NCBI GenBank assembly: GCA_910589425.1
Contig: CAJUSZ010000003.1
Location: 53,493 to 117,492, forward strand
Direction: 5' to 3'
DNA: 64,000 bases
DNA from: an uncultured Muribaculaceae bacterium
GTDB taxonomy: Bacteria; Bacteroidota; Bacteroidia; Bacteroidales; Muribaculaceae
Shown: piece by piece, positions 53,214 to 63,582 of the stretch
Layout of the letters: each line of letters opens with the position of its first letter
Numbering within the stretch: the first letter of the stretch is position 1
Translations under genes and position numbers: made by a program
The notes under the pieces: model-generated
Told to the model about the DNA's origin: nothing
The model's input: the letters and a program-made list of their open reading frames with translations, nothing else
Databases searched by the model: none

Positions 53214-53465
53214 TTACTTTTTACGGTTGCCGTAGCGGCTGCGGAATTTGTCGACACGTCCGGCGGTGTCCACAAGTTTCTGCTTGCCTGTGAAGAACGG
53301 GTGGGAAGAGCTGGTGATTTCGAGCTTCACGAGAGGATACTCCTTGCCGTCGATCTCGATGGTCTCGCGGGAAGCCACAGTCGAACGGGTGATGAAAGTC
53401 TCCTCGTTTGACATATCTTTGAATACCACTTCCCGGTAGTTGGAGGGATGAATGTCCTTTTTCAT
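53214..53465 (-). CDS. rpmE2: 50S ribosomal protein L31 type B
   Basis: 83 residues, typical L31: MKKDIHPSNYREVVFKDMSN, then SSSHPFFTGKQKLVDTAGRV and a basic end (FRSRYGNRKK). It has no cysteines, so it is the zinc-independent (C-minus) form. Bacteroidota use this form as the ordinary ribosomal protein, while in many bacteria it is the zinc-starvation paralogue. It is transcribed alone from a good promoter (53536-53567 region). Confidence 0.93.
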   Translation of the reverse strand: MKKDIHPSNYREVVFKDMSNEETFITRSTVASRETIEIDGKEYPLVKLEITSSSHPFFTGKQKLVDTAGRVDKFRSRYGNRKK

Positions 53466-53535
53466 TGTTAATTTTTTCTGCAGTTTAAAAATTATGAAAA
53501 GTCTAAGCAGGTCGCGATCCCGCTTAATTGGCGTG

Positions 53536-53567
53536 CAAAATTAGTAATAATTTCTTTCATGGCCAAA
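53536..53567 (-). promoter_or_regulatory. -33/-7 promoter for rpmE2
   Basis: On the minus strand TTTG (CAAA at 53564-53567) and TAATTTTG (CAAAATTA at 53536-53543) are separated by 20 bases, a full Bacteroidota promoter. The leader is about 65 nt. Confidence 0.7.
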
Positions 53568-53627
53568 AATTTGTGATCCTTCAACATTTTTTGTTCACCA
53601 TAAAAGCTATAAGACAATTTTTATTAT

Positions 53628-53635
53628 TAACTTTG
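53628..53635 (+). promoter_or_regulatory. -7 promoter element for the cobalamin-riboswitch transcript
   Basis: TAACTTTG matches TAnnTTTG and lies immediately upstream of the riboswitch at 53641. This is the usual arrangement for a riboswitch-led mRNA. Confidence 0.6.
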
Positions 53636-53640
53636 CCGCG

Positions 53641-53825
53641 ATTTGGTGATCGTCGTTTCCCGACTTCAGGGAAGCGATGATTTAAAAGGGAATCGGGTTA
53701 GAATCCCGGGCAATCCCGTTGCCGTGTGCCACCTTAGAAAAGGCTCCGACAAAGAAATCCACTGTGTCTCCGGGCATGGGAAGGAGAGTCGGTATGCTGT
53801 GGCGAGCCGGAAAACCTGCCAGATC
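53641..53825 (+). promoter_or_regulatory. Cobalamin (AdoCbl) riboswitch
   Basis: The conserved blocks of the family appear in order: AAAAGGGAAT followed by GGTTAGAATCCCGGGCAA (53684-53713), the central CCACTGTG (53759-53766), GGGCATGGGAAGGAGAGTC (53772-53790), and the closing GAGCCGGAAAACCTGCC (53804-53820). A 7-base CTGCCAG (53816-53822) is exactly complementary to CTGGCAG (53862-53868) further on, so an alternative pairing could form the expression platform. Ligand-bound riboswitches of this class usually shut off B12 uptake genes. The first ATG downstream opens only a 15-codon frame (53880-53927). The next substantial gene is at 54069, and nothing else was found in 53928-54068. Confidence 0.85.
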
Positions 53826-54068
53826 CTACGATTGCCGCGACATAGTCTTGCGAGGACAAGGCTGGCAGATATTGCGATCATGAAAGTGGATAACGCAGTT
53901 TTTCCGTGTATATGCAGATATGGATAATGCCGTCCAGTTTCAGACTACCGCACATCATTCGCCATCATTTTCCTTAATTTCTAAAGTCAAAGCAATTTGT
54001 CGCATTAATATCAGTCCTCTGACCGAGAGGGGGCTTCGTAATGAGTGTTTCATTAAATTAATGATATT

Positions 54069-57035
54069 ATGAACAAATTGTTACTAATCTTAAGCATGGG
54101 CGCTGTGGCAACCACTGCGTCAGCATTGCCCCGCACCGTACAGGGAATCCCCTACCGGGTTCCTCTGCGGGAAACATCAAGCCAACGATCGAATCCTGAA
54201 CCGATTCCGTCAGAAGCCGATTTCGATTTTTCCAGAATCAAATTCTGGGCAGGCGAAGGATCAAACAGATCTGCTGTCATACTCCAATGGACTGAGGACG
54301 ACGAAGTTTCCGCCCTTGTGTTCGGTTACCGGTGGGACGGCAGCAAATGCGGTTATGACGCCATTCTTTCCATCGTGAAAACGTATCCCACACTCTACGG
54401 ATCCTTTACTGAAGGCGGGACGTACGGATCAGTTGTGAACGGTATCGGCTATGATCCCGCCGGCGACGGCAACTTCAGTGTTACCACCAGCAGCGGATCC
54501 GTCATCTACCCCGACGCCAACGGCCTGCTCGATGGCAGCGCGGCAGGTTTTGACGGCGCTAATGCGACACAACCCGACGACTGGTTCCACGGGGGCTGGT
54601 TTGAAGGCTACTGGTCTTACTGGACAGGCATGTCTGGCGACGAGACACTCGAATACTCCAATGTCGGCTGCTCATCGCGAATGCTTAAGGATGGAAGCAT
54701 CGACGCATGGATATTCTCCCCGGACATGAGCCGCACGCTTCTCAAGCCCTGGGAAGCGGCTCCCTCTCCAGACGGATGAGAGACAGATGACTCCATTTTC
54801 AGTGTGAACGGACTTTTCTACCGGATTACCGGGCAACAGACCGCGGCACTGACCGCACCGCTGAAGAGCATCGCGGGCTATAATGCATATCAGGAGCTGT
54901 CTGTGTCGATACCATCCTCGGTCAGCCACGCAGATATCAACTACAGCGTTACCGCCATCGATCAGTTTGCGTTCAGATCGGCCAAAACCACATCGGTAAG
55001 TATTCCGGAATCCGTTCAAGAGATCGGCTCAGGGGCTTTCCTATGCGGGCTTACCAATCTTAGCGTGGCAGCAACCCAGCCACCGCTGTGCAAAAGCAAC
55101 ACATTCGCATCTGACGCCGCTTCAGTGCTTAACGTGTCGGTACCGGCTTCCGCAATTGAGGCATACAAGAAGGCTGATGTCTGGAAAGATCTGCGCCTCA
55201 GCAGTGTTACCAAAGGGGATGTGGTAGAAGTAAACGGTGTCAAATACCGCATCACAGCCGAGGGGACAACAAATGAGGCCGTGGTTACTTTCAACGCGGT
55301 CAAATCTCCGGACGACTATTTCAGCAACAAGGATTACTATGTCGGCGATTACGACATCCCGGCCACCATCGGCGTAAGCGGCAAGACATTCGACGTAGTC
55401 GGACTGGACGACAACTGCTTCTATCAGGCTTCCAAGCTCGGGAAAGTATCGCTTCCCGAGTCTGTACGCCGCATCGGTGAATTGGCATTCTACCGCTCTT
55501 CCCTCTCCGAGATCAATATCCCCGCCAAAGTCGACTCCATCGCCGAATACACATTCTTCCAGTGCAAATCACTCCACACAGTGCGCGGGATGGAAGGAGT
55601 CAAGGATATAGGCAAGCAATCCTTCATGATGTGCGACAAGCTCGCCACTATCGGAGATCTGCGCAGCTTGGAGAAAATCCATGAATTTGCATTCAATTCA
55701 GATTCCACCCTTACCGAACTGCCCGATATGCCGAACCTGAAATGCATCGAACACAGAGCGTTCGGCTTATGCCATGGCCTCAGGAAGATTGTGCTTCCTG
55801 CCACAATAGAGGACTTCGGGATCGACGAGATTCTCGGCAACAACCACAAGGGAGACATAAAGATTTATTTCTGCGGCAACCGTCCGGTCGACGTGACGGG
55901 CATATACATTTTCGCCACATCATGGGAATACGAAACCGGCATGACCCAGCCTGCGGTAACATACGCTCCGATATATGTGCCGTTCGGATCAAAGATGTAT
56001 TTCAAGAACGCCTCTCCCTGGAACCTGAGCCAGATCCTCGAACTGACCCCGATCGCTTCGGTAAAGAACCATGACTTCAGCGTAGACGGACGCTCCGTGA
56101 GCTTCAATGCCTCTATCACGCTTGACGACGGCATAGTGGAGACCGATGTGCCGCAGTCATTCATAGACGCCAACGACTTCTCTACCCATCCGGCAAAAAT
56201 AGCTTCCACAATGCGGCTTGAATATCGCAAGGTATCCGAGACACGGGCTGCACCGGAGATCTTCTCAATCGCCGCCAGCGCAGAAGGAACCGACGTGTCG
56301 GCGCGCATCAGCAATGCGCTTCCCGGAAAATATGAATACCGCTGGACAACCGATGCAGAAGGGCAGAATGCCACAACTCCCTGGACTGAATTCACCATCG
56401 CCGGCGAGACAGAGGATGTGCCTCTCGAGGCATTGTTCAACTTCACCGATGTGGCAACGCTGAATCCCGCACCCCCGGCACCGACATCCTGGTCCAACGG
56501 CTACTATTACATCGACGGAATCGAGTATGAGAACAACGGCGTAACACTTGTGGCAAACCAACGCGACCCGGGCAAACCGTCCTATCTCTACTACCGCTCA
56601 TATTATAAATCCACGCAAGGATGCTTCTTCAAGCTCAAGATATCCGCGCCGGCCGGCACTTATCTTAAAAGGATATATTTCGACTGCAATCCCAGCTTCA
56701 GCGCTCCCACAGGCTTCAGGCTCGATGCCGGAATGGCAGGGACACTGGACCGCTCCACCCAAAAACCTTACTGGGTGGAATGGAACTCCGATCCCGAGAA
56801 TCCCACTTCAGAGTTATCGTTCACGCACATCTCCTCCGCATTGTGGTGCGACACCATCAATGTCGAACTCGAACGTGTCGACGATGGTCCGGCTGTAGGA
56901 GTCGGGACAATCGAGAGCGACAAGGCCGACGTCGAATACTATACACTTCAAGGAATCAAGGTAGCCGCACCGACAGAAGGAATTTACATCGAACGCCGTG
57001 GCAACCAAACCCGCAAAGTGATGATCCGCAGATAA
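54069..57035 (+). pseudogene. Secreted protein with N-terminal riboswitch-linked domain and LRR region, interrupted by one in-frame TGA
   Basis: A single frame of 988 codons runs from the ATG at 54069 (signal peptide MNKLLLILSMGAVATTASAL) to the TAA at 57033-57035, broken only by a TGA at 54777-54779 (codon 237, after WEAAPSPDG). Codons 45-220 form a compact Gly/Asp/Trp-rich domain (FWAGEGSNRSAVILQWTEDD, then GYRWDGSKCGYDAI). After the stop the frame continues with DDSIFSVNGLFYRITG, then BspA-like LRR repeats (VRRIGELAFYRSSLSEINIP), and a T9SS-like tail (YYTLQGIKVAAPTEGIYIER). A TGG to TGA change (Trp to stop) is the simplest cause. If not a sequencing error, only the first 236 residues are made. 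The upstream cobalamin riboswitch suggests a B12-related role for the N-terminal domain (inference). Confidence 0.75.
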
Positions 57036-57059
57036 GATTAATTTTCACATACTGATATG

Positions 57060-57095
57060 AAAACCGGAAACTGATTTTAAGTTTCCGGTTTTTTT
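57060..57095 (+). terminator. Rho-independent terminator
   Basis: AAAACCGGAAAC (57060-57071) and GTTTCCGGTTTT (57081-57092), followed by TTT, form a perfect 12-bp stem with a T-run just after the LRR protein gene. The tetR promoter begins right behind it. Confidence 0.85.
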
Positions 57096-57097
57096 CG

Positions 57098-57105
57098 TAC
57101 CTTTG
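57098..57105 (+). promoter_or_regulatory. -7 promoter element of the tetR-RND efflux operon
   Basis: TACCTTTG matches TAnnTTTG, 55 bases ahead of the TetR start at 57160. It abuts the terminator of the previous unit. Autorepression by the TetR protein here is likely, though no clear palindrome was picked out. Confidence 0.6.
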
Positions 57106-57159
57106 CGCCCGAATCAAGATTTCCGTACATTTTTTGTACGTCTTTTTTAATACCAGATC

Positions 57160-57780
57160 ATGCAAGCGACTCCAGAAATCAATGATGCAATCGTGCAGCT
57201 TACCATGAAGAAAGGCCTCAAAGGGCTGACAATGGATCTTGTGGCAAGAGAACTCGGCATGTCGAAGCGCACACTCTACGAAATATACGGCTCGAAAACC
57301 GATATGCTTCACACGATATTCGACTATACCCACAAGAAGCACATAGCACGCTGCGACATCCTTTTCGCCACATCCCCGAACGTCATGGTTGGGATCCTGC
57401 GTGTCTACAATGGCATTCGCGACCAGATCGCAAGAATGAATCCATCTTTCTTCCGCGATATGGATGAGTTTTTCGCCGATTCGCGCTCGCAATATGAGGA
57501 GCTGGAAGACAAACGGCATCTTCATTTCATGGAAATGTTCAAGATCGGAGTCAAAGAGGGGGTATTCCGGCCAGATGTCAACTTTATCGTGCAGTCGAAA
57601 ATGCTCCACGTGCAGATGGAGGCTCTCAAACGCATGGAACAGATATTCCCGCAGGAATTCACACTCCTTGACGTCTACGACTCTATCATAATCAGCTTTC
57701 TGCGCTCCATTGCATCACCCAAAGGGATGGAAATACTCGACGGGATAAGATCATCATCTTCCCAACAGAGCAAGATCTGA
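57160..57780 (+). CDS. TetR/AcrR-family repressor of the efflux operon
   Basis: 206 residues. The N-terminal helix-turn-helix (GLKGLTMDLVARELGMSKRT, then LYEIYGSKTDML) is the standard TetR DNA-binding domain. The remaining ~150 residues are the helical ligand-binding and dimer domain. Being first in the operon with TolC, membrane-fusion and pump genes, it most likely represses them until a pump substrate binds. Its stop lies 39 bases ahead of the TolC gene. Confidence 0.88.
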   Translation: MQATPEINDAIVQLTMKKGLKGLTMDLVARELGMSKRTLYEIYGSKTDMLHTIFDYTHKKHIARCDILFATSPNVMVGILRVYNGIRDQIARMNPSFFRDMDEFFADSRSQYEELEDKRHLHFMEMFKIGVKEGVFRPDVNFIVQSKMLHVQMEALKRMEQIFPQEFTLLDVYDSIIISFLRSIASPKGMEILDGIRSSSSQQSKI

Positions 57781-57819
57781 ATAATCAACCAGACATTGTA
57801 ATAATATCAATAATCGATA

Positions 57820-59286
57820 ATGAAAACTGCTTTTCTATTTTTAGCCACGGCATGCATCATGTCCGGCAGTCTGGCCCTGGCCCAGCAGACAGCCACTCCA
57901 GCGCCACAGCTGACTCCCGGACAGATAGCCGCTTCTGCAGCCGACACGGCCGGGATGGCCCCTGCGTTGGCTCCGACCGACTGGCCGCGTATCACACTCT
58001 CAAGAAAAGAATGCATCGACATCGCGCTCCGCGACAATCCGACAATCAGGGTCGCCGATATGGAGATCAAACGCATGGACTATTCAAAAAAGGAAGTCCT
58101 CGCCCAGCTTTTCCCCACCATAGACTTCTCAGGGGCATATCAGCGGTCGATCGAATTACAGACCATCAACATGAACATGGGCGGTCAATCACAAAGCTTT
58201 AAAATGGGAACCGACAACACCTGGAACTTCGGATTCTCGGCGGCAATGCCACTGATCGCGCCCACTCTCTGGAAAAGCATCAAGATCAGCGACATCCAGA
58301 TCCTGCAAAACGCTGAAAGCGCCCGCGCTTCGAGACTGGATCTCGTCAACTCCGTCAACAAAGCCTACTATTCCCTCCTTCTCGCAAAAGCGTCTTATCA
58401 GGTGCTGAGACAAAATTACGATGTCGCCCTATACAATGCCGAACTCTACAATAAGAAATTTGAACAGGGTACGGCTTCCGAATACGATGTGCTGCGCTCC
58501 TCGGTTCAGGTGAAGAATGTAGAACCGCAACTTCTTGAAGCCGAGATCGCCATACGCCAGTGCAAGCTTCAGCTCAAGATCCTGATGGGTATGGACAATG
58601 AGGTGGACATCGAGCCGGATGTAACGCTCGCCGAGATGCAGAGAGACATGTACGGCTACATGATGGAGCAAGGCTGGAACCTCGACAACAACACCTCAGT
58701 GCGCTCACTGAAACTCCAGACAGACATGCTGAAAGAGAACGTGAACCTTAAGAAATTCGCATGGATCCCGACCCTTTCCGCCTCATTCAACATAAACTGG
58801 AACGCACTCAGCAACGGGAATGCTCTGAAAAACCAGCAGTTCCATCCTTATTCCACAGTCGGACTCGCACTTTCAGTGCCCATCTTCTCCGGTGGATCCA
58901 AATATTACGGACTGAAACAGGCCCAGGTGCAGCTCAAAGAGATGGATTTCCAGCGTGAGAACCTGATGAATTCCCTCGACATGCAGGTGCGTCTCGCCCT
59001 CGACAACATTGACAAGGAGATACGCCAGATAGCCACCAACGAAGAGGGGGTGCGCCAGGCCGAGAAAGCCTACCAGATAATGCAGAAAAGCTTTGAGATC
59101 GGAGCAGCGACATATCTCGACCTCCGAGACAGCGAACTTGCAGACACCTCTGCCAAGCTCGCATATTACCAGGCCATCTACAACTATCTGGTTTCCACAT
59201 CCGAACTCGACCTGCTCCTCGGCAAAGAAGAGGCTCTTGCCCCTTCGGCAACATTACCAGTCAACACAACAACCCCAGCAAAATAA
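57820..59286 (+). CDS. TolC-family outer membrane efflux protein of the RND operon
   Basis: 488 residues with a signal peptide (FLFLATACIMSGSLALAQ). After a Pro/Ala-rich linker the mature protein has the two long helical OEP repeats (ITLSRKECIDIALRDNPTIR, then VNSVNKAYYSLLLAKASYQV). A second set follows (VRLALDNIDKEIRQIATNEE, then AEKAYQIMQKSFEIGAATYL). It is the exit channel for the AcrB-type pump encoded two genes on. The next gene starts 5 bases after its stop. Confidence 0.9.
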   Translation: MKTAFLFLATACIMSGSLALAQQTATPAPQLTPGQIAASAADTAGMAPALAPTDWPRITLSRKECIDIALRDNPTIRVADMEIKRMDYSKKEVLAQLFPTIDFSGAYQRSIELQTINMNMGGQSQSFKMGTDNTWNFGFSAAMPLIAPTLWKSIKISDIQILQNAESARASRLDLVNSVNKAYYSLLLAKASYQVLRQNYDVALYNAELYNKKFEQGTASEYDVLRSSVQVKNVEPQLLEAEIAIRQCKLQLKILMGMDNEVDIEPDVTLAEMQRDMYGYMMEQGWNLDNNTSVRSLKLQTDMLKENVNLKKFAWIPTLSASFNINWNALSNGNALKNQQFHPYSTVGLALSVPIFSGGSKYYGLKQAQVQLKEMDFQRENLMNSLDMQVRLALDNIDKEIRQIATNEEGVRQAEKAYQIMQKSFEIGAATYLDLRDSELADTSAKLAYYQAIYNYLVSTSELDLLLGKEEALAPSATLPVNTTTPAK

Positions 59287-59291
59287 CAATC

Positions 59292-60347
59292 ATGAAAACA
59301 TTCAGAATACCCATTCTTCTCCTCGCCGCGATCCCCTTTCTCTGCGCATGTTCATCGAAAGAGAACAAAGATGCAGAGCAGAAAGACCAGATCCCCGTTG
59401 TAAAGATAGAATCCGTTCAGGAACGCAACGTGGATCAGCTCGGCAACTACACAGCCACAGTCGAGGCAGAGGCCGTCAACAACATCTCCGCCGCCATGTC
59501 AAACCGCATCAAGGCCATCTTCGTCGATGAAGGGATGCGCGTCGGCAAAGGGCAGAAGCTCGTGGTTCTCGACGATGTCAACACCACCAACTATCAGATT
59601 CAGGTAGACAACGCACGCGCCAACCTCAACAATGTGCAGGTGGAATACAACCGCGCCCTCGAGCTTTACAAGATAGGCGGAGGGACAAAGCAGGCTCTCG
59701 ATCAGGTGGAGACCCAGCTCATCAATGCAAAAAACGCTCTCGCCTCAGCCCAGCGCACACTGCGCAACGCCCAGGAAAACACTGTCCTGACCTCCCCCAT
59801 AAGCGGTGTGGTCACAGCCCGCAACTATGATCCGGGCGACATGACCGGACAGCTTCCGATCCTCACCGTCTCGCAGGTGCAGCCGGTGAAGATTGTCATA
59901 AACGTCAATGAAAGCGAGCTTCCCAAAGTCCACAAAGGGATGCCCGCCAAGATAACTTTCGACACTTTCGGACAGGAGGAATTCAAAGGCACGATCACAA
60001 TGACCATGCCCACCGTAGACCCACAGACACGCACATTCGGCGTAGAGATCACCGTTCCCAACCCCGACAGCAGGATCCTTCCTGGAATGTTCGGGCGCGT
60101 GCAGCTCAACCTCGGACAGGCCAACCATGTTGTGGTTCCCGACCGCGCTGTCGTAAAACAGCAGGGCAGCGGCAACCATTACGTATATGTCTACAAAGAT
60201 GGCAAAGTGGAATACCGCCAGGTGGAGATCGGCCAGCGCGTCGGCGACGGATACGAGCTTCTCTCCGGAGTGGAAGACGGTGCGCAGGTTGTCGTATCCG
60301 GACAGAACAATCTTGCCAACGGCAGACAGGTGAAAGTAGCCAAGTGA
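59292..60347 (+). CDS. RND membrane fusion lipoprotein (AcrA/MexA type)
   Basis: 351 residues with a lipoprotein signal (IPILLLAAIPFLCACSSK, lipid Cys near residue 21). Domains: a first lipoyl half (ISAAMSNRIKAIFVDEGMRV), a short alpha-hairpin (ANLNNVQVEYNRALELYKIG), a second lipoyl half (VLTSPISGVVTARNYDPGDM), a beta-barrel (FDTFGQEEFKGTITMTMPTV) and a membrane-proximal domain. It links the pump to TolC in the periplasm. It precedes the AcrB-type gene by 84 bases. Confidence 0.9.
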   Translation: MKTFRIPILLLAAIPFLCACSSKENKDAEQKDQIPVVKIESVQERNVDQLGNYTATVEAEAVNNISAAMSNRIKAIFVDEGMRVGKGQKLVVLDDVNTTNYQIQVDNARANLNNVQVEYNRALELYKIGGGTKQALDQVETQLINAKNALASAQRTLRNAQENTVLTSPISGVVTARNYDPGDMTGQLPILTVSQVQPVKIVINVNESELPKVHKGMPAKITFDTFGQEEFKGTITMTMPTVDPQTRTFGVEITVPNPDSRILPGMFGRVQLNLGQANHVVVPDRAVVKQQGSGNHYVYVYKDGKVEYRQVEIGQRVGDGYELLSGVEDGAQVVVSGQNNLANGRQVKVAK

Positions 60348-60431
60348 TCAATAATCCCAACATTTCGTAACACCCAGGTCCCAGGCGTCGATCCATGTAA
60401 CGCACGAGATCTTCAAACCCAATAAAAATCT

Positions 60432-63400
60432 ATGAGTCTATATGGCGCATCAGTGAAGCGGCCGATCATGACCACCCTGTGCTTCGTCACGGTCATAATC
60501 CTCGGTCTGTTCTCACTTGCCAAACTACCGATTGACCTCTATCCAGACATCGACACCAACACGCTCATGGTCATCACGATGTATCCCGGAGCCAGTGCCG
60601 AGGATATAGAGCAGAATGTAACCAAGCCTCTTGAGAACACCCTCAACTCGGTCGAGCATCTGAAGCATATCACCTCGGATTCACGTGAAAACACATCCGT
60701 GATCACTCTTGAATTCGAGTACGGATACGACATCGATGTCCTGACCAACGATGTCCGCGACAAACTCGACATGGTGGAGTCCCAGCTGCCCGACGACAGC
60801 GAGAATCCTATCATATTCAAATTCTCGACCGACATGATCCCGATCTGCCTTCTCTCGGTGGAAGCAAAAGAGAGCATGGCAGGACTCTACAAGATCCTCG
60901 ACGACGCCGTGGCCAACCCGCTCGCACGTGTGGACGGAGTCGGATCGGTCAGCATTTCGGGCGCCCCGAAACGCGAGGTACACGTATACTGCGACCCTGC
61001 GCGTCTTGAGGCATACAACCTTTCCGTGGAGCAGATTTCCTCGATCATCGGCGCCGAAAACCGCAACATCCCCGGAGGATCGTTCGACATCGGATCAAAC
61101 ACCTACGCGCTCCGCGTGCAGGGTGAATTCAACGAGACAGAAGAACTGCGCAACATCCCTGTAGGCTCCAGCAACGGATCCATCGTCTACCTGAAAGATG
61201 TGGCCCGCGTGGAGGACTCGCTCGAGGAGCGCACCCAGCACACTTTCAACTCCGGACGCGAAGGAGCAATGATAATCATCCAGAAGCAGAGCGGAGCCAA
61301 CTCGGTGGAGATCTCCAACAAGGTGATGAAGATGCTCCCCAAGCTACAGAAGAATCTCCCGTCCGACGTCAAGATAGGCGTCATCGTGGACACTTCGGAC
61401 AATATCCGCAACACCATCGCGTCGCTGGAGGAGACCGTACTCTACGCGCTGCTGTTCGTGATGATAGTCGTGTTCGTCTTCCTCGGACGCTGGCGGGCCA
61501 CAATGATCATAGTAATAACCATTCCGGTCTCGCTCATCGCGTCGTTCATATATCTCTTCGCGACAGGCAACACACTCAACATCGTTTCGCTTTCGGCTCT
61601 CTCGATCTCTATAGGCATGGTCGTGGACGACGCCATTGTGGTGCTTGAGAACGTCACTACCCACATCGAGCGCGGAGCCGATCCAAAACAGGCCGCGGTC
61701 CACGGCACAAACGAGGTGGCGATCTCAGTCATAGCGTCGACTCTGACGCTCATAGCCGTGTTCTTCCCGCTGACAATGGTTACAGGCATGACCGGAGTAC
61801 TTTTCCGCCAGCTCGGATGGATGGTTACGATCATGATGATCATTTCCACCACATGCGCCCTCTCGCTCACCCCGATGCTCTGCTCCCAATGGCTGCGCCG
61901 CAATCCGAAACATTCGGCGTTCTACAACCGTTTCTATCTGCCGATCGAACGCAGCCTTGACAGATTCGACGCTGCCTATGCATCGCTGCTGCGGGTAGTG
62001 GTAGGCCACAAGACTGTTACCATCCTCGTCTGCCTCGGGATCTTCGTCGGATCCATCTTCCTGATGAAATTCGTCGGCACCGAGTTTTTCCCGACCCAGG
62101 ACAATTCCCGCATAGGAGTAAGTCTCGAACTGCCTATCGGCACAAGAGTGGAGATAGCCGAGGATGCCACAGCCAGACTCGATTCCCTCTGGAGGAAGAA
62201 ATACAAAGGCGAGATCCTTGTCAGCAACTACACCGTTGGTCCGGCAAGCTCCGACAACACATTCGCCTCCCTTTCCGACAATGGATCCCATATCGTGTCG
62301 ATGAACATACGCCTCACCAATCCCGCCGACCGCGAACGTGGAATCAGGGAGATCGCCGACGACATGCGCCGCGACATAACCGAGCAATTCCCCGAATTCA
62401 AAAAAGCGCAGGTTAACGTGGGCGGCGGACGCGGACAGGGAATGGGCGGACAGTCCACTGTCGACTTCGAGATCTACGGCTACGATTTCACCGAGACCGA
62501 CTCGGTGGCACGCCAGCTTTCGGAGATCCTCAAGGGGATTCCCGGCACCGCCGACATCAACATATCCCGCTCGGACTATCAGCCGGAGTATCAGGTAGAC
62601 TTCGACCGCGAGAAACTTGCCCTCTACGGGCTGAACATGCAGACCGTGGCGTCGTATCTGCGCAACCGCATCAACGGCGCCACAGCCTCCCAGTTCAGGG
62701 AGGACGGCGAGGAATACGACATCAAGGTCATGTATGATCCCGACCACCGCACGCAGCTCTCCGACATTGAGAACATAGTCATCTACACGGCCGCCGGGCA
62801 GCCCGTACGCGTCAAGGAACTCGGCACGGTAGTGGAACGCTTCACTCCACCGACGATCGAGCGCAAAGACCGCGAGCGACTGATCACGGTGTCAGCCGTA
62901 GTCGACGGCGTGCCTTTGTCGGATGTCGTTACAGCCGCCCAGGCCAAAATCGACAACATGCATCTCCCGGCCGGAATCTCGATCGGACTCGCAGGCAGCT
63001 TCGAGGACCAGCAGGATTCTTTCTCGGATCTGCTCATGCTCGGCGTGCTGATAATAATACTTGTCTACATCGTCATGGCCGCGCAGTTCGAATCGCTCAC
63101 ATATCCGGGCATAATCATGACCTCGCTGCTCTTCGCGTTCTCAGGAGTGTTCCTTATCCTTTGGATGACAGGCCACACGCTCAACGTCATGTCAATGATC
63201 GGCGCGATCATGCTCATAGGCATCGTGGTCAAGAACGGCATTGTGCTGATCGACTACATCACGCTCAACCGCGAGCGCGGCATGAGTGTGCGCAACGCTG
63301 TGGTCGACGGCGGACGGTCGCGTCTGCGTCCTGTGGTCATGACCACCCTGACCACAATCCTCGGCATGGTGCCCATGGCCTGCGGCACCGGCGAAGGAGC

Positions 63401-63563
63401 CGAGATGTGGCGCCCGATGGGAACAGCCGTGATCGGCGGTCTGACGTTCTCCACGATCCTGACCCTTCTGTTCGTACCGGTGCTTTACTGCGTCTTCGCA
63501 GGCAACGGCATAAAACGCACCCGCCGCAAACTCCACAAACTCTACCCTACATCTGAGAAATAA
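60432..63563 (+). CDS. AcrB/HAE1-type RND multidrug efflux pump
   Basis: 1043 residues, full length. It has twelve membrane segments with two large periplasmic loops. The N-terminus (SVKRPIMTTLCFVTVIILGL, then LPIDLYPDIDTNTLMVI) and TM4 (ALSISIGMVVDDAIVVLENV) carry the proton-relay Asp-Asp pair of the HAE1 family. The late IGAIMLIGIVVKNGIVLIDY and MTTLTTILGMVPMACGTG segments are also typical. The protein exports hydrophobic toxicants by proton antiport. Compared with the broken copy at 34206 it is intact and sits in a complete operon. Confidence 0.92.
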   Translation: MSLYGASVKRPIMTTLCFVTVIILGLFSLAKLPIDLYPDIDTNTLMVITMYPGASAEDIEQNVTKPLENTLNSVEHLKHITSDSRENTSVITLEFEYGYDIDVLTNDVRDKLDMVESQLPDDSENPIIFKFSTDMIPICLLSVEAKESMAGLYKILDDAVANPLARVDGVGSVSISGAPKREVHVYCDPARLEAYNLSVEQISSIIGAENRNIPGGSFDIGSNTYALRVQGEFNETEELRNIPVGSSNGSIVYLKDVARVEDSLEERTQHTFNSGREGAMIIIQKQSGANSVEISNKVMKMLPKLQKNLPSDVKIGVIVDTSDNIRNTIASLEETVLYALLFVMIVVFVFLGRWRATMIIVITIPVSLIASFIYLFATGNTLNIVSLSALSISIGMVVDDAIVVLENVTTHIERGADPKQAAVHGTNEVAISVIASTLTLIAVFFPLTMVTGMTGVLFRQLGWMVTIMMIISTTCALSLTPMLCSQWLRRNPKHSAFYNRFYLPIERSLDRFDAAYASLLRVVVGHKTVTILVCLGIFVGSIFLMKFVGTEFFPTQDNSRIGVSLELPIGTRVEIAEDATARLDSLWRKKYKGEILVSNYTVGPASSDNTFASLSDNGSHIVSMNIRLTNPADRERGIREIADDMRRDITEQFPEFKKAQVNVGGGRGQGMGGQSTVDFEIYGYDFTETDSVARQLSEILKGIPGTADINISRSDYQPEYQVDFDREKLALYGLNMQTVASYLRNRINGATASQFREDGEEYDIKVMYDPDHRTQLSDIENIVIYTAAGQPVRVKELGTVVERFTPPTIERKDRERLITVSAVVDGVPLSDVVTAAQAKIDNMHLPAGISIGLAGSFEDQQDSFSDLLMLGVLIIILVYIVMAAQFESLTYPGIIMTSLLFAFSGVFLILWMTGHTLNVMSMIGAIMLIGIVVKNGIVLIDYITLNRERGMSVRNAVVDGGRSRLRPVVMTTLTTILGMVPMACGTGEGAEMWRPMGTAVIGGLTFSTILTLLFVPVLYCVFAGNGIKRTRRKLHKLYPTSEK

Positions 63564-63582
63564 TATTCTTCATTAATATCCC

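Noticed and set aside
54777..54779. TGA as a selenocysteine codon
   Set aside because: No SECIS-like hairpin was seen directly after the codon and the protein is a secreted LRR protein rather than a redox enzyme. A Trp-to-stop change is simpler.
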